Numbered from the stretch's first letter, positions 47,416 through 60,148 are shown. The stretch is 64,000 nucleotides of DNA from Chrysoperla carnea (GCF_905475395.1 NC_058340.1:54972181-55036180); one strand, 5' to 3'. The notes: generated from the sequence alone by a model not told the origin. Translations and numbers: made by a program.

Positions 47416-50400
47416 CTAAGATTTTCCACAACGAACGGTAGTCGGAAAAATTGTATGTGTATATGAATGTTTATTCCGTAATTCACGATTCCGTTGTTGC
47501 TGTTGAAGAGCTACTTTCAGAGGTTCGACAACCGATGTAATAAATGTACCATTTCGTATTGCTTGTTGTTGACATTCAGCTGATGTATAATAAATAATTA
47601 CAACATTGTCGTTAAATCGAACATTTTTCTTTCGCTTTGATTCAAACATGTATGCGGCAGAATTTATCGCTATGTTGCCATCTAAAAATGATTTTAGGAG
47701 CTATATTTATTTTGTTGTTTAGTCTATACTCTGTGGTGTACTCTGACGGGTTTTTGACGAATCTGATTCGAAATACCATTAACTGTCTACATCTAAATTT
47801 TCACTTTCCAGCATAGTTTTTCAAGGGTAACTATTACTCAATTTGTTAAAAAATTAGTAATAAACATCGGTGGGTCAAGGCATCTAGTTTATAACAAAAA
47901 AAGTCTGTGAATCCTTATAAATTTTAAAATAGAGAATATGCACTTTAATAAGTCGTGAAATTTGGCAGGTCGTTCATATGGGAATGTTATCAACTATCCT
48001 ACAAGTAGAATTTTTCTGGCCTGGGGATTAAGCCTGCTAACTCAATTGAAAGTTGCATAGATGCTCTTTACTAAGTTCCAACTTACAGATGGGACGAATC
48101 CGCTCCCCCAACCCAGCTGGTAAACACTTATTTTTTGTCAATTATGGGTAAAAATTAACAAATCTGGGCATATTTCAGCTTTGTTTAAATGACCCGACAC
48201 GAAAATAGTATCTTTGCACGTTTCAACTATCTAATAACAGCTGGAAGAGACTTATCTATCTAAGAGAATTATCGTTTCTCAATTTTTTCATAAACTATTA
48301 AAAAAACCATGTTTCATTTTTGTTAAAATGACCCTGAGGAAAAGGACATCTCAAAATCGAGCTAGCGGAGGCTTAGTTCCCAGGCCAGAAAAATTCGACT
48401 TATCGGATAGATATTGATAACATATTCCAATACCAATTATCTCCCAAATTTCATGTTTTATTAAAATGCATATAAAAAATGTCGAACGCCCACAGGATTA
48501 TATCGAAAACAATAGTTTTTTTTATGGGACTTCTATTTCGTATTTATATTATCCGAGTGTCCGCATGCTACAAGTTTTTCCTAAAGATTATTTCACGCGG
48601 GCGAAACATTATTATTATCAAAGTAACTTACTAAATACATTTTCGGAATCTTTTAATTGTAATGGTATTTCACCAGCACTAGGGTTGAAGCCTGTGGCTA
48701 AATAAAACGCAGCCTCCTCATTTTCCAAATCTTCTTTTTTTAAAATTCCCTTTTGAGTAATAATATTATTTGTAACCTCTAATAAAGCATTCTCTTTTAT
48801 CTAAAATTAATGAAATTGAAAATTAGGCATTTAAACTAATGTTGCGGTTTTCTGTCTTTTATCGCGTCCATTACTTTTGAGAGATGACCATAATGTGAAA
48901 TTTTTATAGAATACTTCAAAATTTAACAAGCATTTCAAAATCGGACGTGCAATATAGTTTCAGGAAAAACTGAGTGAGCTGTTTAAATTTCTATATTCAA
49001 TATTGAAAGAACTCGAACGTTTATGTGCTTAGGGTTTCACTATTAATTTCAGAAACTAAGGATGTTGGTTGCGTAGTGCCAGGATGTACCAGGAAGACAT
49101 CTTATTCTTAAAATCATATCCAAATATTCCCCCACACTATGGGGTGACTGATTAAATATTCCATTCCTCAGTTTTTAGTCAACCCCATTGTGTTTCATTA
49201 TGGATACAAAAAATAAAAGTCTTCAGTGACATTTTCTAGCCTCAGATAAATATTACACATTCATATATATACGCTTCCGCATTTGAATTAATTAACTACC
49301 AATTTAAAAATACATGTTCTTAGGATTCATATTCCCTAGAGATCTATATAGTTTCAAAAACTTAAGAGTGAAACCAAATTTAATTGCAAAAATTGTAGGT
49401 TTCTTTACAAAAAAGGTTTGGCTAATGTTTTTAAATTTTATTACGATCAGAGAGAAAACAGATATATAACTGTCTACCTGTTTGTCTTTCCGGCGACTTC
49501 CTTTATATTTTATATTATCCTTAGAATTTGGTTTCGATTCTTCACGCCTGTCCAAGTTTAATGGATGATTTTCTATCAGTTGAGATGATAATTCGTCGAT
49601 AACTAGTGTACTACGAGCTGAATTGTTTTCAGTTTCCTCATTAGGTATTGTCGAATCAAATTTTGGTTGGTCTATATCTTGTATTTTCTTTGTATTATCA
49701 ATTGAATCTCTCGCCAAAGATACGACCTTTTGAAAATTTAACAGAAAAAAATACTTAATTTTACACATTATAATTTTTGCTCAACTTTCTAGCATCAAAA
49801 CTGGCCAAGAATTCATAAAATTTCTGTACATAAATTAATCATAAAATTTGTACAAAACCTCGGAGAGCATTAATGTAGAATCCTGTAGGTACAATACCTG
49901 TGTTACAATCTGTTCAGGGGTAATTATATGTTCAATATTATTTTTTGAATTCGAAGTTTCTAAATTAATATTTGAGTCGTTTGTTTTGTTCATTTTGTTA
50001 TGACTTGTTTTAGCAATTTCCAACGTGATATTGGCATCTACTTTCTAAAATCATACAATTGTTGCTGAAAATATTATCCTTAAGAAAATATGATGTGATG
50101 TAATGGATATATCTAAATTTCTTTTAGTTCGATTAACATTTTACGAACCTTTATAATGCTATTGAAATTTTGTTGTTTTAATTTGTAAAATTTTTTCCAC
50201 TTTTTCCAAAGACTGTTTCTATGAATTACTGTACTCACGTTACCCATTACATCACCAAACATGTAAAATATAAATGAAAAAGATTTATAAAAAGAGGATA
50301 ATTATTCAAATTATTGATCTTAATTTAAAAAAAAAATATTGGCAGCGGTGGGATTCGAACCCACGCCTCCGAAGAGACTGGTGCCTTAAACCAGCGCCTT

Positions 50401-53031
50401 AGACCGCTCGGCCACGCTACCTCATGGTGGCATGATGATATTTGTTCAACTATTATTAAAACTAGTATAAATACCTGATTTAAATCTAAATTTAGATTGT
50501 CTTGAAAATCAATAATTTTCCGGGAAGTCGAAGATATAGATGGATTTGTTAAGGGTCGTGAATTAACTGGATATTTAGGACAGGAATGACCCTGTAAATC
50601 TATGAATCATGAAACTAGATGTCAATTTTGACATTAGGTAATAAGATTAAAAAATCATTTTATATTTCGTTACCTGGATAAATATTTAAATTCGATGTAT
50701 TCACTTGTTTTTTTGATTTTTTGACCTCTTTGGCATAATTTTATTGTGATGATGTACAAATAGGTTGATCGAAAAGTGTTAATGAAACGTTTATCCCAAT
50801 AATTTTGGGATTAAAATATTCACTTTAAATTTTTCATGTTTTGATGGAATTAATGAAAATAAGGAAAACTTAGTTTTAATAAGTATTATTTTTGTCAATT
50901 GTTATCATAAAAGGATCATAAAGTCATAGCAATCTTTTAAAATTGCGAACTATTTTTTTTTTTTGTATTTTCAAACAAATGGAAAGATATATAGTATATC
51001 CCATAAGTCCTTCAGCAGTGGAGAGGCGGTCAAAGAGCGTATCCCTCTGTATTACCTCGAATTAAATGTCATTCATATTACCTTTGCTGCCAATAGATAA
51101 CTTTTCGTTTTAAAGTGATTACTTTTTGTTTCGGACAGTTTGTAATAATGTGATTAAATGAATAACAAATATCTTGTATCTTCTTTGTCCAACTTATTAT
51201 ACTGTCTGTTCGAAACAATAATGAATCGTAATTAAAATGAAAAGATCTTATTGATAATGGATAGATTATTTATATAATATATAATTTTATTGGGGCAGAA
51301 GGTTCGTTGGAGGGACGGCAAGGGTTTGAAGGGTGGCTCGACAAGGAAATTTTTTTGCAAAGTGAGTATAAGTTACTGCCAGTGATTTAATATAAAAATA
51401 CAAATTATATTCACTAAAATTGTTTATTTCATAAAAAAAAAAAAAAAAAAAAAAAAAAACATTGCAGGGTTTACGATTCGAACAGTTTACAAAAACAATA
51501 TTTTAAGGCAATCAACAATGTACTGTATTTTTCCATATTTGTCCCAACAAACCATATTCCTTAGGTCGTAATGCGAAACGTTTTTCTTCATTTAAAACCG
51601 CTTTCAAATGTTGATTTATATTAACTGCTTCATTTTGTTTCGAATATATTTTCATCTTATTAACATATTTTTTTGAATCCTGAATGTGTATGTCTGAATC
51701 ATATGTTAAATATGGCAATTTTATAACAATAGACTTTGCAGGTGAATTCGTGATTCCCAAATTTGATTCCTATATTTAAATAGTACAATTGATTATGTAT
51801 TTTTATTATTATTCACAATTCTCGATGCTCATTTTATACTTTTAGCAGTTTTTTTGGGAACTAGATTATCATTACTTCAAAAGTTCAAACCATTTGCGCA
51901 ACATTTGTTTTTATACAAATAATGATGCAAAGCGTAGAATTTTGAGTAGTTTCAAAATGGTTTGCACAAATATTATAAAAAAAATGCAACGACTCAATTC
52001 ATGCTACAATCAAACTGTTTGCGTAAACACGATTGTTGCACAAACTGTTTAATTGTATATGTAAATGTGTTAGCCAATAGAATATTAATCGTAAATTACA
52101 TCCTCTTACAACCCGGTGAAATTAGACGCATAGTAAAAGTAAAATTTTTTATTTCTCTCTCAGTTTTTGAGATATCTAAGACTGAAAATAAAAATTTGAA
52201 CTCACAAATAAAAATGACAACCTTCTACGGAAATATAGAAAAGTATTTATTGATTATGAAAATTTATCTTTGAACTTTATTTGTAAATAATTGTTTCGAA
52301 TTATCGACTACAATTAATGCTTTGTTCATATATGGTGGAAGTTCACTTTTTTAGAGATATTATTAAAAACTGTAATTTTCGACCTTGTAATTTATTTCCA
52401 ACACTCATTGCTATTTAGCTTAAGTAATTTCTAATAGTGTCAAACTTTATAGTGATGTTATATCTTAAGTAAGCTTTTCGGGTAATTAAGTTTAAACTAT
52501 TATAAGGCAAAATTAACACAAATTTTTGTTTTATTACCTACTTTTAAAATTATAAAATATACGATAAAAGCATTAAATATTTACTTTTGAACCCCTTGAG
52601 GATCCCGAAGTTGATTTTTGTGCAGATTTTGGAGTAATTTTTGAATATTCCATACTACTCAATGCACTAGTGTTTCTCAAGTTTGTAATAACATTTTCAG
52701 CGTATTTATTTCGAAATTGTTCTTTTCTAGTAGTTGGTAATAGCTCATCACTTGATGTTGATTGTTTTTCAATTTTATTCTGATCACATTTCTTTTTACT
52801 TTTTCGATTTTTATACTTTGGTGCTCGTATTTTTTGTACAGGGTAAACGATACTTTCACTCGATTCATTTTCAATTAAAGTGGATTCGTTTCTATAAACA
52901 TCATACAGAACTGTATTATTGGAGGAAACGCCGTTATCGCCAATACTCTGTATTGCCAAATTGGAATCATTAGATTTTAATGTTTTCGCTTGATTCTTTT
53001 TCTTTGATTTAGTCTTGGTTGTTTGTGCCAA
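47416..53031 (-). CDS. Unrecognised Lys/Asn/Ser-rich protein with RVxF-like motif
   Basis: Seven minus-strand exons fit together without a phase clash: 52585-53031, 51524-51769, 50475-50591, 49898-50044, 49478-49726, 48632-48800 and 47416-47681, giving about 546 residues. I do not recognise the family. The N-terminus is basic (MAQTTKTKSKKKNQAK) and most of the protein is polar and probably disordered. More structured-looking parts are NKYAENVITNLRNTSALSSM in exon 1, LNEEKRFALRPKEYGLLGQI in exon 2, and AAFYLATGFNPSAGEIPLQL in exon 6. Near the C-terminus KKNVRFNDNVVIIYYTS (about 476-492) contains K-N-V-R-F, a protein phosphatase 1 docking motif of the RVxF type; PP1 binding is inference. Donors of exons 2 (ACA|GTACAT) and 5 (CAG|GTAGAC) are weak. 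If exon 2 is not spliced at 51524, it ends four codons later at a stop. Intron 3 contains a tRNA gene. Confidence 0.7.
47932..48475. mobile_element. MITE with about 110-base inverted repeats
   Basis: The left arm (about 47932-48050) and the right arm (about 48355-48475) are inverted copies. Shared blocks include ATATGCA-TTTAATAA, TGAAATTTGG, TGTTATCAA and AATTTTTCTGGCCTGGG. The element is about 545 bases, non-coding, and sits in the last intron of the unrecognised gene. Arms have moderate divergence, implying middling age. Confidence 0.7.
49062..49150 (+). pseudogene. Possible THAP-type zinc-finger fragment
   Basis: In one plus-strand frame the segment reads GCVVPGCTRKTSYS, a stop, then NHIQIFPHTMG. 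The spacing C-V-V-P-G-C and a later FP resemble the start of THAP (C2CH) DNA-binding domains found in P-element-type transposases. It is short and interrupted, and sits in an intron. The match is suggestive only. Confidence 0.25.
50340..50421 (-). tRNA. tRNA-Leu-AAG: tRNA-Leu (anticodon AAG)
   Basis: An intact 82-nt class II tRNA on the minus strand. Acceptor stem GGTAGCG pairs with CGCTGCC with a single G-T wobble, and the discriminator base is A at 50340. The D-arm (TGGCCGAGCGG) matches the A-box, and the T-arm GTGGGTTCGAATCCCAC contains a perfect B-box. The anticodon stem CTGGT/ACCAG encloses the loop TTAAGGC, giving AAG (reads CUU after A34 deamination). A variable arm, TCTCTTCGGAGG, has the long form typical of Leu. 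There is no tRNA intron. A run of Ts directly follows as a polymerase III terminator. It lies in intron 3 of the unrecognised gene, in the same orientation. Confidence 0.97.
51433..51500. repeat. 28-base poly(A) tract beside a B-box-like sequence
   Basis: An uninterrupted A-run of about 28 is followed by CATTGCAGGGTTTACGATTC and GAACAG. The complement contains GTTCGAATC, similar to a polymerase III B-box. This could be the junction of a retroposed sequence, or simply a mononucleotide repeat. It sits in intron 2 of the unrecognised gene, just downstream of exon 2. Confidence 0.3.
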
Positions 53032-56000
53032 ATTATGAAAATCTTAAAAATGTTAACTCAATGAATGTGAGAAAATTGCCAGCTATTTAAGTAGCAGACA
53101 TATTTTTATGAATAAATCCTAACCGTCTGATGGTTGGTAGGTTATTATTTGGTGATAAGATAAGCCTTTTTCACTCTAAACTTGGCAGGGAAATCTAGCG
53201 TTTTCGGAATGTTGGGCCTTAGACTGCTGAAAGATTTAAATTAAAATTTTTTGTCTGAATTTTTAACTGGGTGTTATGAAGTACCAAATGAATCTATAAT
53301 CACGCATGTGTTTATTTGGCACTCGATAACATCAGCTAGGACAAAATTGTAATTTAACCTCTTCTAGCAGCCTTTTTTTATCAAGTATAGGGGAAATAGA
53401 GTTGCCATCTGTCCGGATTTTGAGCCGCAGAGTCTGGTTTTCAAGATGTGCCTTCGATCTCCGTGCAAAGGTATGAATTCTACGAATTTAAGCGAAAAAT
53501 AAAATTTTTATTATTTCCAAAGAAAATTAAATAACTTTTATTATTGTCAAAAAATCTAAAAGCACTCAAATCGGATTAGTTTCATGTTTGGAAAAATGCA
53601 ACAATCGTTTTCAAAATTTTGAAAAACAATGTGATTAAACTTACTTAACAAAGTTATTGCAGATTATCTTAAGCCTTAATTTTCAATTTTTCTAATCCAC
53701 TTTCATTCCCGGTTAAAATCCTATTTGTTTGGCATTATTTCGTTTTAACTAAAGAAAAACAGGATATTGTTTTAGTATACCTGGTAATATATTGAAGTTT
53801 GTTTCGGTGAATAAATGTTTCTTCTTATTGTTCTTTCGTTTTCGCAAAATTTCAGCGTTTAACATTTTTAGATATTTTTTGTAAACTTTAAATTTTATAT
53901 TAATTATATCATTAAAAAATTTTAATTTCCTTGAGCTTAAATATTTGAGTTACCTATTTACTTAAAACAGTTACTTTATTAAACTTGTAACTATAGAAAT
54001 ATAATTTACATTTATCTTCGTGTGGTTTACGTCGCCAACTAGCCTAAAGGTCAAAACCGCCCGAGCATACACGTTCCGGTAAGGTTTATCTATACAAGCC
54101 GACTGTACACTTATTTAAATAAAAGCTTGATTTAAAAATTAACTTTACATTCTTGTCTTTCCTATCTTTCTTCCAATACCGCCGCAAAATTTCTATTTTA
54201 CAACATAGTTTTGAATTTCATTCTCTGGTATGTATGGTATCCAAAATTAGTTGAATGATTTGAACTGGAAAATAACACTTCAAACTTGCTTATATTCCAA
54301 GTTAAATCTAAATTTCTTTGTACGAATAAAAAAAGTTTAAATAGATTTAACTTAAAATTAATATAACGAATTATGATGAGCTGTTTTGTTAGCAAAATTA
54401 TAACTCGCTTTGTCTCGTCGAGATGCGGTTTCTTACAGTTTCGTTAATGATTTGTAGTTTTATTTAATGAAAATATTACCACAGGCAGTCACCTTAATAG
54501 AAATAAAATTAAAAAATATGTAATTTTAAAATAAATACAATGTATGTATACCCTTTCTGCAGTTCAGCGTGAATATTTTTTAGCTTATATTTTGAAATTA
54601 TGCAGCGAAACGGTTGGGTATCACAGAATAAATAAAAAAAAAGTCACAAATTATTAAAAATGAATAAAATATATTTACAAAACATAATTAATGGCAATAT
54701 AATTAATTAGATTTTTAACATGATTATAATAATTATATGTATTCGAAAATTTAAACATAAATATGTCAAAATTAACCATTAATTTAAAAAATTGTAAAAA
54801 AAAATTGATAGGAATATTTTTAAAATGGAAAATGCAATTTTATAATATATATTTTCTTAAATTTTACATTTAAATTCTTAATATAATCACCTAATGCAAT
54901 TTTTTTAAATGTGATTTTCACCAATTGTTATAATTCGTGTTTACATAGCAAAAAATCGAACAATTGCAAAGAAATATTACGAAAGCACAACTTATTATTT
55001 TAAGGTGATTATTACTATAAAAACTGACACCGTTAAGTTTTATATAAAAATTAATAGTTAATACTTGCACATTTTATAGATAAAATTAAATTCTTTCCAA
55101 TGGGTCTGTCTAGCAAAATATACGCACTTTGGTATGTGCTGAAAAAGGGTTCACATCATAAAGCCGTTGATTACTAATTTCGGGCGACGCGCGTTTTAAA
55201 ATACATAATATTGGACAGTTTCAATATTTAGATATGACCGATATGTATTTACTCATACAAAAATTCCACGCATTCTATTATATACACAAATTCCAAAGAA
55301 AATTTTACGATTCCACACTTAGCAAATATTTACTTCCATCCTTCACGTTTTAAGTCATTTTCAAGGACACAAATTAATTGTTGCAGATCTAATTTGAAAA
55401 TGAAATTTCCTTTTATTGATTAAGGCACAGTTTTAATGAAACAACTGCTATTATTTAAATTTAAATAGTTATTTATTATATATGGATGTACTAACTAGAA
55501 TGAATTTAATACGAAGATTACTGGCCGCAGGAAGATTAATGCACATTGTTAACAGTTCACTAAATTTTTTTTAATTCGGCGGTCAAACGTGAAAAAAAAA
55601 CCAAGACCAGATAATCTGATGTTGATATTACCTGCCATTGCATCCATTTAACAAAAAGAAGATAGAACTTTGAAAGAAAAATTGAAAATATAAACAAGAA
55701 AAACTGTTTTTAAATACAGCATCATTCCTTGAAAGTGAAATGAATTGGATAATAAATCGACCAAGTATATTTTTATTCAGTAAACTAAACCTCTTGAATA
55801 TGACTGTTTCAGGATTATTTCTTAACCTTCAAGTTGCGATGTTATCCTGACAACGATGTCTTCTTCTATCTTCTGTGGTTCGTCAATTTAATCAATTCAC
55901 AAGAAGAACAGAGTTCATAAATATGGCGAAGGAGGCGTTATAATGTGAATCACTAAACTAAATAAGTAACGGCTTCATTAAAAAATTTGTATGGTATAAT

Positions 56001-57522
56001 GCATTTGCTCCTTAAGGTAGTTCCTCCGCGACCGTCCAGTCAAAAAGTTTTGGACTAATACTATCATTCAGTGCATTAACTGTGCTATGACTATTATACA
56101 TATACCATATATTATTTTCAAAAGACTGTAGTTCCTCACTACTGTTTCTAGTATACATATAAGCACACACACTATGACATATGCCTTTAACATTAGTCTT
56201 CATATCTTTTCCACAAAAATCATCGCTAAAACGAGTTATTTATTTAAGTTTTTTATCGAAACTATATGGTAAATAATTTTTATTTTTATTTATATATTTT
56301 CTAAATATAGTATTCTACATTATATTAGTTTTTCATAGAGATGGTGGACGTCATTCATTGGTAAATAAATATAATATTTGTAAATTTGTGTATTTTTATA
56401 CACTTCTCCCATGTACACGTACAAATTGCGTCACTTTTAATTGCTAATATCTCATGTATGGCATGGTAAATCATCTTCTAATTTTAACAGCAAGTGTATT
56501 ATGAATTAAATATTTTATATTCTGAGTTTTGAGAAATTCTTGGAATATCACTTTCGTGTAGGTACTACCTTAATACTTTCATTCAAGTTCAACCATTAAT
56601 ATTCGCTACGGGGGCAACGAAATAGTATCCGAAACTGTTTCACTATCATTTGTGACGTCAGACTTTTAGTCTATTCACAATCAAGGATATTTACAAATTA
56701 TTTCAAATAATATATTACTTTATGTATTATTTATCTCTACAAATTCTTGGTTTAACAAATTAAATTATTTTTTTAAAATATGCATCCAAAAATTGAATGT
56801 AATATTCTTAAAATCCATTTAATAATCTACGATCTTTAACTACTAATTTTGTCTAGTAAAAAATTTTCACTATCAATTTTTTAATTAAATAAAATGATAT
56901 TATTTTGATTATTTTATCTGTTACGATATATTAAAAAAAATGTTTTTGGTCGTATTTTAAACAATCTTTACAGTTTCCAGCAAGGAAAAATATTTATATA
57001 TGTTTGAATTTATTCATCATACACAAAGCGATCTCTTTTAACCACAATTTTATTCAAAGTAAAAGTGGTGCTTATATGTATGTCATTTTGTCCGCCAATT
57101 TATAATTAAAATTATTTAAGACGTCGCTTTATTTTATAATAAATTGCTTCTGTAATATAATTGAGATCAAATACTTAAGTTTTCTCAGTTCTGATGGTGG
57201 CAGTTGAGAAAGAACGTTTATGATCCGAAAAGTATTGGTTTGTTAGCAAATTACTAAGTGTAATTCCTTTAAATTTTTAAAAATTGAAGAAAATTGTATA
57301 TTGAATTTCAAATAGAAATTTATATTTTATATTAGGATAAGTTATTATTGCTACAAACGTCTTTGACAAATTCAAACGAATATAAAAACTTTCATAAATA
57401 TTTTTCTAAATCACAAGTCGTATACACAAAATAAATATTAAATAGGACTGTTAAGCAAACACGCGCATCAAATCGATTAAAGATTAACAATTAGAAATCA
57501 GATGTTTAATGTATCCTCTAGT

Positions 57523-57806
57523 TAGTGTCCGACCGAAGGTTGTTTTTGGTCGAAGCCGATTAATCGGCTATCGCCACAACCTTCGGTCGAAGCCGAAGTT
57601 GAAGGTTTAAAAACATGATTTTAAAACTTTAATATTAAAGTTGATCTCTAGAAGTTGATCTAGAAGCCAATCTAAAGATGATTAAAAAAATTACCTTGAA
57701 ATTTATTTCAAAATAATAACATTTAGAACAAATCGACCTGAATTCAGGCCGAAGGTGGTTTTTTTTGGCCGAAGATGGTCGAAGCCCAAGCTTCGGTCGG
57801 ACACTA
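57523..57806. mobile_element. hAT-superfamily MITE with perfect 8-base target duplication
   Basis: The element begins TAGTGTCCGACCGAAG and ends with CTTCGGTCGGACACTA, a 16-base perfect terminal inverted repeat. The octamer CCTCTAGT flanks it on both sides (57515-57522 and 57807-57814), an exact 8-base target-site duplication, diagnostic of hAT insertion. Internally there are further CCGAAGGTTG/GGTCGAAGCC subrepeats in both orientations. It is 284 bases with no transposase. The perfect TIRs and duplication suggest a fairly recent insertion. Confidence 0.92.
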
Positions 57807-58153
57807 CCTCTAGTATACCTTATTTGGTTTCACGTTTTGGCTCATTCTGTCTGCTAAACAAGCCCATTGTTTACAAATAGGCAGTGTGATGTTTTGTTTG
57901 CGTACATTATTTTATTAATGTCAATATATTGATCAGTATGATGACCTTATTGTTTACAATATTAAATACATAGAAATGAAAAGTCAAACGGTACTGGTCA
58001 GTATACTAACAATACTGGTATTAATAGAAGAACGCAAGCTTCATATTTTACGTCATGTTATTAGAATAAATTGTTGAGAATTTATAAAAATTAATAAATG
58101 ATTGCGTTCTAGTAATATAACTATAATTATATAATAACTAAAATTTAAAATTT

Positions 58154-58343
58154 TATTTATCAATTAATCATCCTTGTACACGTCTTTTGCAAAAAATTCA
58201 TATCGATTCTCTGTATAGTTTATGAGAAATGTGTCCTTTTTAGTAAAAACACTGACTTGGATAGTTAATTTCTCCTAAATCGTACAAAGAATCGATAAGA
58301 ATTTTCACAAAAGACGCATAAAAAGATGATTAATTGATAAATA
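58154..58343. mobile_element. 190-base hairpin MITE
   Basis: The left end TTATTTATCAATTAATCATC and the right end in reverse complement (also TTATTTATCAATTAATCATC) are identical over 20 bases. Similarity continues inward through GCGTCTTTTG-type and TATCGATTCT sequence to about 64 bases. Non-coding; family unknown. Confidence 0.65.
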
Positions 58344-58543
58344 AGATTTCAAATATTTGCTATCATTTTCATTTTTACGGTATCGAAATACCTTGAAAGT
58401 TGAATTTGAAATATTTTTTTTTTTACAAATTCACAATCATTTGTTTTTATAACTAATAGGGAAGGCGATGAATGGAAGAACTGGTATGTGAGATCACATA
58501 TATGTAGTCATAAAGTCTGTGTTCTTAAACGTTGTTATGTGTG

Positions 58544-58612
58544 ATTATGTCACAATATGATGGCATCAATTTACATTTTTTAAATGAAAATTGATGACAT
58601 CATATTGTGATA
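58544..58612. repeat. Palindrome with 30-base arms
   Basis: TATGTCACAATATGATGGCA and TCAATTTACATTTTT are followed within a few bases by the inverted copy AAATGAAAATTGATGACATC and ATATTGTGATA. Two arms of about 30 bases with few mismatches could form a stable hairpin. It may be the core of a small MITE. Confidence 0.55.
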
Positions 58613-59984
58613 CTATGACGCAGAACTCAAGCATGGTATGAACATGGTTTGTCGGGCTTTTTGTATGTTAAAATTTCAATAATCAATCAATATCCTGGAC
58701 AATTTTGAGGCAAAAATAAATACTAAATGATGAAATTTATCACCTTCCCACTTACAAAAAAAAAAATTATCTTTTATTTTAAGTTGAGTTATATCAGTTA
58801 TAATTCGATTGTATTAAATTAAATTTCAGTTTAAAGAATCAGTTTCGTTCGTTTATCAGCGTTTTATTTCATTTATCACATTGATAAGAGATCGATACAA
58901 CTGAAAAAAAATATATTTTTACAAAGGCAACTTCCCTCATAATTAGTATTTCACAATTAATTTTTATTCTTTTATCTCGCTTTGAAATTCTAGATTTTAA
59001 ATAACAAGGAAAACTGATCTTACTGAAAAGTATCAAAAGTGTTGGTTTCGGAAATTTATGCTTATATTATGAACACAATATTTAGCAATAACTAGCATTT
59101 ACACGATTAACTGGCTGTCTCTCGGAACTTCGTACTCGATTTCGGATATAATAATTTATGTTCTGAGCTATTTCGTTTTTGTTTCAAATCACTTTTGGCT
59201 ACTTAATATCGGTTCACCGATCTCTCATTTATGATAATGATAAACTGATGAGAATCGAAATTCAAACTTTTTGTTAAAAACTTTCTTGGTTTCGTTTAAT
59301 TAGTTTATAGTAAAATTACTGTTATTTTAAATTTAATATTTGTTGGTTTGATCGAGTTAATCTATAAAATTGGCAAATGAAGTCTCATTTTCTCTAATTA
59401 TCAAAATTTAATAATAATTATGCCTGAGTTTGATTTAAGATATTAATGTCATTTATTTTATTTTTTGCGAAAATACACTGTCTATATTGTTGTACGAAAT
59501 TTTTTTCATGAATTTGCTACAAAAATTCATATAAATATTGATCTATATAAAAAATCAAACACCAATGAATAATATATTAGACATGGTCAAGATAGCAGTT
59601 ACAATAAAATGAAAAAAATCTACTATTATAAAAATTGCAAAATTATCACCAAGTGTTTTAAAAAATCCAATTATGTCATTATTGAATTTGGCAAAAATAA
59701 GAGATAAATAAATCCAAAAATAACTTTCGCTTTTGAGGTTCGATGTGGTAAGTGGTTGATTTTATTTCACGCATATTATGTACTAAACTAATCCTCTTGG
59801 AATTCTGCACACAATAATGAATAATCTAATTTTCAAATTTTTTGAGATCTGTTAGTTGAAATTTGAAAAACATCTGATATTCACCGATCACAATTTCATC
59901 AGAACAGAAAACTCTAAAAAGTGATATGCACTTTTTTGTGCAGAATTGTATTATTTTGGTACATAGGCTAAACTATCGAAATTT

Positions 59985-60148
59985 TTAATGTTTCACTGTG
60001 AGTATATTTTCACTGGGAGGCACTGGGGTCTCACCACTTTCTGAGTCGAATCCTAAATTGGATTTATTTCTTTTAATAAAATATTTTTCATCTAATTCCA
60101 ATAAATTATATTCATTTGTTCCATTTGTAGTTCTCGAACTAAATCTTT
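59985..60148 (-). CDS. Possible orphan terminal exon
   Basis: On the minus strand an AG at 60149-60150 opens a frame reading RFSSRTTNGTNEYNLLELDE, KYFIKRNKSNLGFDSESGET and PVPPSENILTVKH before TAA at 59985-59987. Codon choice (AAA, AAT, GAA, TTA) and composition look like the real genes in this window rather than noise. No ATG-bearing exon is evident nearby. It could be an alternative 3' exon of Su(z)12, which ends 400 bases upstream on the same strand, or the end of a gene with distant exons. Function unknown. Confidence 0.25.

Larger units (their letters stand above)
53032..59984. other. Gene-free stretch upstream of the unrecognised gene
   Basis: Nearly 7 kb of AT-rich sequence. It contains the hAT MITE at 57523-57806, a hairpin element at 58154-58343 and a palindrome at 58544-58612. 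The longest frames inside have no family features and no splice context that extends them. The promoter of the gene starting at 53031 should lie at the left end, without a motif I can name. Confidence 0.5.

Noticed and set aside
50099-50250. Possible extra exon of the unrecognised gene (frame with NSLWKKWKKFYKLKQQ)
   Set aside because: No acceptor gives a phase compatible with the neighbouring exons, which already join in phase 0; left out of the model.
51433-51460. Poly(A) tract as proof of a retroposed gene
   Set aside because: No coding remnant or target duplication next to it; a simple mononucleotide repeat explains it.
56012-56203. Minus-strand frame ending FDWTVAEELP
   Set aside because: The composition looks slightly gene-like, but there are no flanking exons or splice context and no family match; left out as a gene.
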